DNA from: Diospyros lotus
Lineage: Eukaryota > Streptophyta > Magnoliopsida > Ericales > Ebenaceae
NCBI RefSeq assembly: GCF_014633365.1
Contig: NC_068349.1
Coordinates: forward strand, 14,894,753 to 14,958,752
Direction of reading: 5' to 3'
DNA: 64,000 bases
In this document: positions 59,239 through 64,000 of the stretch, piece by piece
Layout of the letters: every line of letters starts with the position of its first letter
How positions within the stretch are numbered: the stretch's first letter is position 1
The notes under the pieces: model-generated
What the model was told of the DNA's origin: nothing
Database searches by the model: none
Seen by the model: the letters and a program-made list of their open reading frames with translations, nothing else
Translations under genes and position numbers: made by a program

Positions 59239-60957
59239 TATTTTTTTTTAAATACAAATTAATTATCAATTATTGTGAGACCAAAACTTGAGCTTTTAAA
59301 AGATTTTCTTAAACGCGTTCTATACTACTGTTTGTTAATTCATATATGAATTAAAAAAAATAAGACATTGAAAGTATTTTAATTTAAAATATTTTTTATT
59401 ATGTTTATTAAATTTATCTAGTAATTTATTTAAAAAAAATTACGTGACTTCTTATTCTAATTTTATAAATAATTTTATTTTAAATTTTACAAATAAAAAA
59501 TAACTTATATACCTTTTATTTCACAAAGCATTTCAAAAATTTAACCGACAGTGAAGGGATTGAAGGGACAAAGTTCAAGCCATTGATCACTTTCACTAAT
59601 TCTCATGAAGATTAAGGAAAAGCTGTTTGGTTATTTATTACTTTGTGTCTTCAGTTTTTAACATTTTACAGCTGTTTCCTAAAAATTAGTAAAACATCGT
59701 CGATTGTGTCTGAATCATCAATCAAAATATGGATGGGACGCCATTGTAGCTGTAGTGACAACTTTTTTAAGAAAATGTTATTGGTACATTAGATTATATA
59801 ATAATGTATTAATATTTAAAATATCCTCATATAAGGTGATGAGCATAGTAAGGTGCAATGAGATGAGAGATATTCATGTCATTATTTATGTATGTTATGT
59901 AGCTCAAAATATATATAAATAATGTACAAATAACATCCATTTTTTTACTACTGTTTTCAAGAATTAGTGTCTTTTGCCTTTTTATTTTATTTTTTAAAGC
60001 AATTTCAGAAACTCATTCATCCAACCCTACACTTTTCATGAGTTCATTTTGTATCACAATCAAAGGGTAGTTTGTAGAACTAAATTTAAAAGGGCCCCAC
60101 ATGTACGGTACCAAATCTGTAACTACGGCATTAACAAAAAGAAGGAAAATTAAGAAACCAATGAACTGGGGAGCTGCCAATTATGGTGTGCCCAGAATGG
60201 GAACCTTACATCATTAATAAACTGGAAAAAATAAATCAAACAATATTATAATCAAAATGACTCTTTAACACTCAGTTATCAGACAAATCTCCTCAAACTG
60301 TTAGATAGAACATATCAAAACTGAATTAGGTATTTTTTTTTATGGCTTAGGTCCCCCCACAAATCGAAATCGGCCACATTGGTTAAGATCATGGCCAAAT
60401 TGTCCCTATTATACGTCTATAAGACTCTAAGAATGTGTTTAATTACACACATTTATTATAAAAAATATATAATTATTATATATATTTTTTATGAAATCAA
60501 TCACTCTTAATTTTTTATGAAATATATATATATATATATAATATAAGCATTTAAAAGTTCTTTCCATAAAATTTATTTTACAAGAGGTGGGATGATTTTT
60601 ATTTTTTAAACAATCATTACCTAAAATTAAATTCTAGATAATGCAATCATACACACCTTAATAGTACTTATTTTAATTTTTTTTTAAAATAACATCATTT
60701 AACTTATTCACTCTTAAACCACCTCTATTGAAGACCATATTTAATACATGTGTGAGAAAGAAAATATTAATCTGCACTTGCACTGGCTCCTCAAACCAAT
60801 GGACTCTTATTGCACAAATAATTCAAGATATGAATGTAGTGCGAACCAATTACCTAATAGAAAAAACCTAGAGCTGGAACAATAGAAACTTATAGGGATC
60901 TTGTGACTGATTTGGCACTCTATGGACATATTTGAACACCATCTGACTGATCTAGAT
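59239..60957. other. Intergenic DNA and probable 3' UTR of the phosphate transporter gene
   Basis: AT-rich, with a TA run at about 60524-60540. The last few hundred bases before 60957 are probably 3' UTR of the minus-strand exon. An ORF at 60807-60992 overlaps the exon end and is not a separate gene. Confidence 0.45.
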
Positions 60958-61196
60958 CTAGTAAAGAGAATTGTAGGTAAAGCATGTAGCAATAATGGAG
61001 GATACGCATATTACGAGCGAAGGGAGGAGGGTGATGTTTAAGAGCCTACTCTGGCCGAAGTACCCTGCTACAGTTATCGTGGCATCTGCAATGACTCGAG
61101 CGATGGTTCCAGCTTCGGTTGAAAGTAAACCGCCGTTGTAGGTTCCACGGGATAGCCTGGAGGACATAACCCGAGAGAGCAGTGACAAGTTGACAC
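60958..61196 (-). CDS. SPX-MFS vacuolar phosphate transporter (PHT5/VPT type), last exon
   Basis: PHT5 proteins carry an SPX domain that senses inositol pyrophosphate and an MFS domain that loads phosphate into the vacuole. Only the C-terminal 79 residues are here. The exon starts after the acceptor CAG at 61197-61199 in phase 1 and reads [20 protein letters not shown], then [20 protein letters not shown], then a last membrane segment [20 protein letters not shown] and stop at 60958. These words match my memory of the PHT5 C-terminus closely. No stop or frameshift is seen. Upstream exons are not in the 2.8 kb to the right, where a chromovirus lies, so either the last intron is long or this is a detached 3' fragment. 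Confidence 0.82.
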
Positions 61197-61650
61197 CTGG
61201 ATGGAACATCAAGAAAATAAAAGACTTGAGAACCCAGTGTTTATGTTGACATAATCAGACCAACTATACTGCATTTCTACAGAACTAACTCCTGCTAAGC
61301 TAAGTTCTAAATCTTATATTATATTTATGGAGAGGGTAAGAGGATGTTTAAGGGGCCTGATGTTTGCTCCAAGCTAGGTTCAATTGGAAAATAATCAAAA
61401 TATAGACATAATTTAACGCCACTGGGATCCTCATTGATTAGTGAAATTCCAATGATTCCTCATTCAACCTCAAAAAAGGGAAAGGGGGACTGTTCCCTTT
61501 ATACAATCAATGCAACTCTCACTACTGTCAAACTCTCCTATAGTCCTATTTGTCCCCCTCTGTATACACCAAATCAGAAAAAAAGAGGAATAGTCGAGCC
61601 TTTTGATAAGTCTCAGATCTGAGAGCAATTCCAGAATATAATGTAACAGT
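61197..61650. other. Intron or chromovirus LTR sequence, unassigned
   Basis: Between the transporter exon and the MITE. May be intron, or the U5 side of the chromovirus 3' LTR, whose inner boundary I cannot fix. Confidence 0.4.
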
Positions 61651-61890
61651 AAGGGTGTGTTTGATAGCATTTAGGTGGAAAGGAAAGTATTTTTCAATTT
61701 ACATAGAAAACAAAATTATCTCCCCCCTAGATAGAATTTTCTATAGAAAAGAGCCAAAAATATGCTTTAATGGTTGTACCATAGAATTCAATTCCATGAA
61801 AAATGAAGTGTGTCAAACACCCAAGATGGAATTCAATTCCTTGGATGAGACATTTTCCACGCATTTTCCATGCTATCAAACACACCCTAA
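61651..61890. mobile_element. hAT-like MITE, 240 bp
   Basis: Left end AAGGGTGTGTTTGATAGCAT and right end, reverse complemented, TTAGGGTGTGTTTGATAGC: almost perfect termini. The interior has inverted GGAATTGAATTC-like words. No target duplication I can confirm. Confidence 0.85.
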
Positions 61891-62169
61891 GAGAAGTTTG
61901 GATAGGGAGAGAATTTGAATGGAGGGAGAATAAAGAGAGAGAAAAGAAAGGGAAAGAAGTTTTGGAAGGAAAGAATTAGTGTATTATCTCACACAATTCC
62001 CATCCTCTTACATCTGGTTCCTTTTATAGGCCGCCTCTTTGGTTGTAACTTCCTAATCGAAAAAGTACAAACTGCCTAAGCCTCAATTGCTAAGTACAAC
62101 AGCTACAACAACTTTTATTTATTAGCACCAATTACAATTATACCCTTAGTACCCCCTAGGGTCGTGACA
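61891..62169 (-). repeat. 3' LTR (at least its U3 side) of the chromovirus
   Basis: On the minus strand the LTR begins TGTCACGACCCTAGGGGG at 62169, directly after a purine-rich tract (AAGGGAAGGGAAAAAA). CCTATAAAAGG at 62021-62031 is a likely LTR TATA box. The left limit is unknown and may lie beyond the MITE. Confidence 0.7.
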
Positions 62170-62199
62170 TTTTTTCCCTTCCCTTGAAAACTTTCTTGT

Positions 62200-62607
62200 C
62201 CCCAAGAAAGGACAGAAGATGAGCAGCTCATGAAAATTGTTTTAGTAAGTTTGGTAGATATTCCCAAGTGGTGTTATTTGGGTGTAAGCGACTCCATTGA
62301 CCAAAACTTGTGCAAGCGGAATAGTATCCTTCTATGCGACCCTCCTGTCCACAATGGCCTGAGGTTCCATTACTACTTCAATGTCTTCATCCACTGAGGG
62401 AAAGCCTGGGCTAATAGTTGCCCTCGGTTCCATTGCTTTCTTAAGCAGTGATACATGGAACATTGGGTGAGTTGGTACTCCATCTAGTAGCTGCAATTTG
62501 TAGGCCACCTTGCCTACTTTCGCAATTATAGGAAATGGCCCGAAGTACTTAAGGCTTAGTTTTGATGATGGGGTAGCTGAGAAAGAGTGTTGTAGGAACC
62601 TCTTCAC
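62200..62607 (-). pseudogene. Integrase C-terminal part and chromodomain remnant
   Basis: Minus strand reads KLSLKYFGPFPIIAKVGKVA, then YKLQLLDGVPTHPMFHVSLL (GPY/F-type module). After PQAIVDRRVA the frame breaks, and IPLAQVLVN and TWEYLPNLLKQF words follow in other frames, as expected of a chromodomain. In chromoviruses this domain steers integration to particular chromatin. Confidence 0.82.
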
Positions 62608-63330
62608 CTTGAGATAGACTTTGTCCCCTTCACTAAAAACTCGTCACTTTTCTTTTTGTTCGCCACTTGTTTCATTCTGTTCTGGGCCATAGTGAGCTCT
62701 TTCTTTAACAATTGTAGCACCTTTTGGCGTTGTCGCAAGTAGTCTTCCACTGCAGCCACTGTTGTGAGGGCACTTATCAAAGCCGACAAGAGGGGTGCTT
62801 TGTACCTGAATAATGCCTCAAATGGGGCCCTTTTTATGGCATTGTGGTAGCTTGAATTGTACCACCATTGTGCTAACAATAGCCACCTATTCCAACTCTT
62901 AGGATTGGCAAAACACATACATCATAGGTAAGCCTCTAGGCATTGATTAACTCTTTCAGTTTGCCCATTAGTCTCAAGGTGGTATGCTGTGGACATGTGC
63001 AACCTGACCCCCACACTTTTGAACAATTCTTACCAGAAATTACTTGTAAAAATCTTGTCCCTATCAGATACTATTTGATTTCGGGACCCCATGAATCCTT
63101 AATACTGAGTCCAAGAACAGTCTGACAATTTCCTGAGTTATGTACAGATGAGTAAGGCTTATAAAATGTGCGAATTTTGTCAACCTGTCCACAATCACCA
63201 TAATCACATCTCTACCTTCTGACTTAGGAAGCCCTTCTATGAAATCCATCAATATTCCTTTCCAAGCTTACTCGGGGATAGCAAGGGGTTGTAGTAAACC
63301 AGGGAGTGCCACGTGATCATGCTTGCAACC
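62604..63330 (-). pseudogene. Chromovirus integrase core remnant
   Basis: Minus strand reads MMDFIEGLPKSEGRDVIMVI, then VDRLTKFAHFI (63064-63252), and further on WLLLAQWWYNSSYHNAIKRA, then PFEALF (62604-62918), the standard integrase core words. A stop at about 62940 and frame changes separate the blocks. Confidence 0.9.
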
Positions 63331-63812
63331 CTGACAAGTGGGACAAGCCAGCACAAAATCTACCACTTCCTTTTTGAGACCTAGCTAAAAGAAAAGCTGC
63401 CTTACTTGGTAGTAGGTGGCCTTAATTCTTGAATGTCCCCCTAAAGGAGAGTCATGAAGTGATTGCAAGATTTGTTCCTTAGCAGCCTGTCATTTCCCAC
63501 CACTATTCTTCCCCGAAATCTGATTAACTTCGATTCCCAATTGGCCTAACAACTAGCTCCCATTGTAACTCCTTAAGCCAATCAGTGTGCTCATAGCTTT
63601 CAGTTATGTCCTTCACCCGATCCGGTATGATAGCTGTAATGGCCTGACAATTACCTTCTCTTTCTCTCCTGGATAAGGCATCAACCACCCTATTCTCCAT
63701 TGTCTGTATTGTATAGTGTAGTCTAAGCCCAACAATTTGGAAGCCCTCTTCCTTTGCAATTGGGTATGCAGCTTTTGCTATAGCAAAAACCTCAAGCTCT
63801 CATGATCTGTTT
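63331..63812 (-). pseudogene. Chromovirus region between RNase H and integrase core
   Basis: Decayed pol sequence expected to hold the integrase zinc-finger (HHCC) region; minus-strand words near 63310-63350 include a CPTCQGC-like stretch. No open frame. Confidence 0.55.
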
Positions 63813-64000
63813 TTATGATGAAATGACTGCTATCCAAAATGCCTCAATTTGTCTATTGCCACTAGCACCGTTAGGAACTGTGTCATACACACTCAGCCCC
63901 AAGTGCTTTGGGGCAAAGGCTTGGCTAATATACGCCAAGGGTCTCCCCTCCTGCATGAGCACGACTCCCACCCCAACATCACATGCATCTGTCTCCACCA
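63813..64000 (-). pseudogene. Chromovirus RNase H remnant, truncated by window edge
   Basis: Minus strand reads ETDACDVGVGVVLMQEGRPL, then AYISQAFAPKHLGLSVYD, the start of the gypsy RNase H with its first catalytic Asp. The frame is lost soon after. Confidence 0.9.

Larger units (their letters stand above)
62170..64000 (-). mobile_element. Decayed Ty3/gypsy chromovirus, runs off right edge
   Basis: Minus-strand internal region. From right to left it shows RNase H, integrase, the C-terminal integrase extension and a chromodomain-like stretch, then the polypurine tract and the 3' LTR. Frames are broken, so it is inactive. RT, protease, gag and the 5' LTR would lie beyond position 64000. It is on the same strand as the phosphate-transporter exon. 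Confidence 0.9.

Noticed and set aside
60807..60992. Minus-strand ORF next to the transporter exon
   Set aside because: It begins inside the last exon in another frame and runs through 3' flank.

Overview
This is a stretch of plant nuclear DNA, most likely from a eudicot. The genes have short exons and long AT-rich introns with GT-AG borders. Between the genes lies AT-rich DNA with many microsatellites, nested LTR retrotransposons and small inverted-repeat transposons. I could not name the species.

Genes. Three protein genes and one tRNA are supportable, and all lie on the minus strand. (1) 40-4640: ten exons of hydroxymethylglutaryl-CoA synthase (mevalonate pathway), coding the first 350 residues; the 3' end runs off the left edge. 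(2) 34458-34537: tRNA-Leu(AAG). (3) 36595-39593: a complete five-exon, 575-residue secreted HOTHEAD-like GMC oxidoreductase. (4) 60958-61196: the last exon of an SPX-MFS (PHT5-type) vacuolar phosphate transporter, whose upstream exons are not in the window. No operon-like or pathway-like link between these genes is visible.

Mobile DNA. 12983-34242 is one very decayed Ty3/gypsy element of Tat type, in minus orientation. It has both LTRs, remnants of gag, protease linker, RT, RNase H and integrase, a 76-bp tandem repeat and an oppositely oriented extra ORF. It has been split by three LTR-like insertions with matching or near-matching 5-bp target duplications (16366-18970, 22297-24813, 27883-29942), and by a fourth insertion with unclear ends inside its 3' LTR. 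34892-36262 is a hAT-type element with a perfect 8-bp duplication, itself broken by a 969-bp solo LTR full of 12-bp repeats. 43113 to about 54310 is an old minus-strand Ty1/copia element, and a young plus-strand Ty1/copia element (46867-52788) sits inside it. The young element has near-identical LTRs and one in-frame stop between its RT and RNase H regions. 62169 to the right edge is a decayed chromovirus, apparently in the last intron of the phosphate-transporter gene.

Smaller elements include hAT-like MITEs (7669, 41852, 42846, 61651), a foldback element (11073), a pair of related AT-rich elements (9366, 58721), probable SINEs (40780, 43735, 54337), and simple repeats. I found no CRISPR, rRNA, or convincing new gene system. 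The most interesting structure is the layered history of nested insertions.
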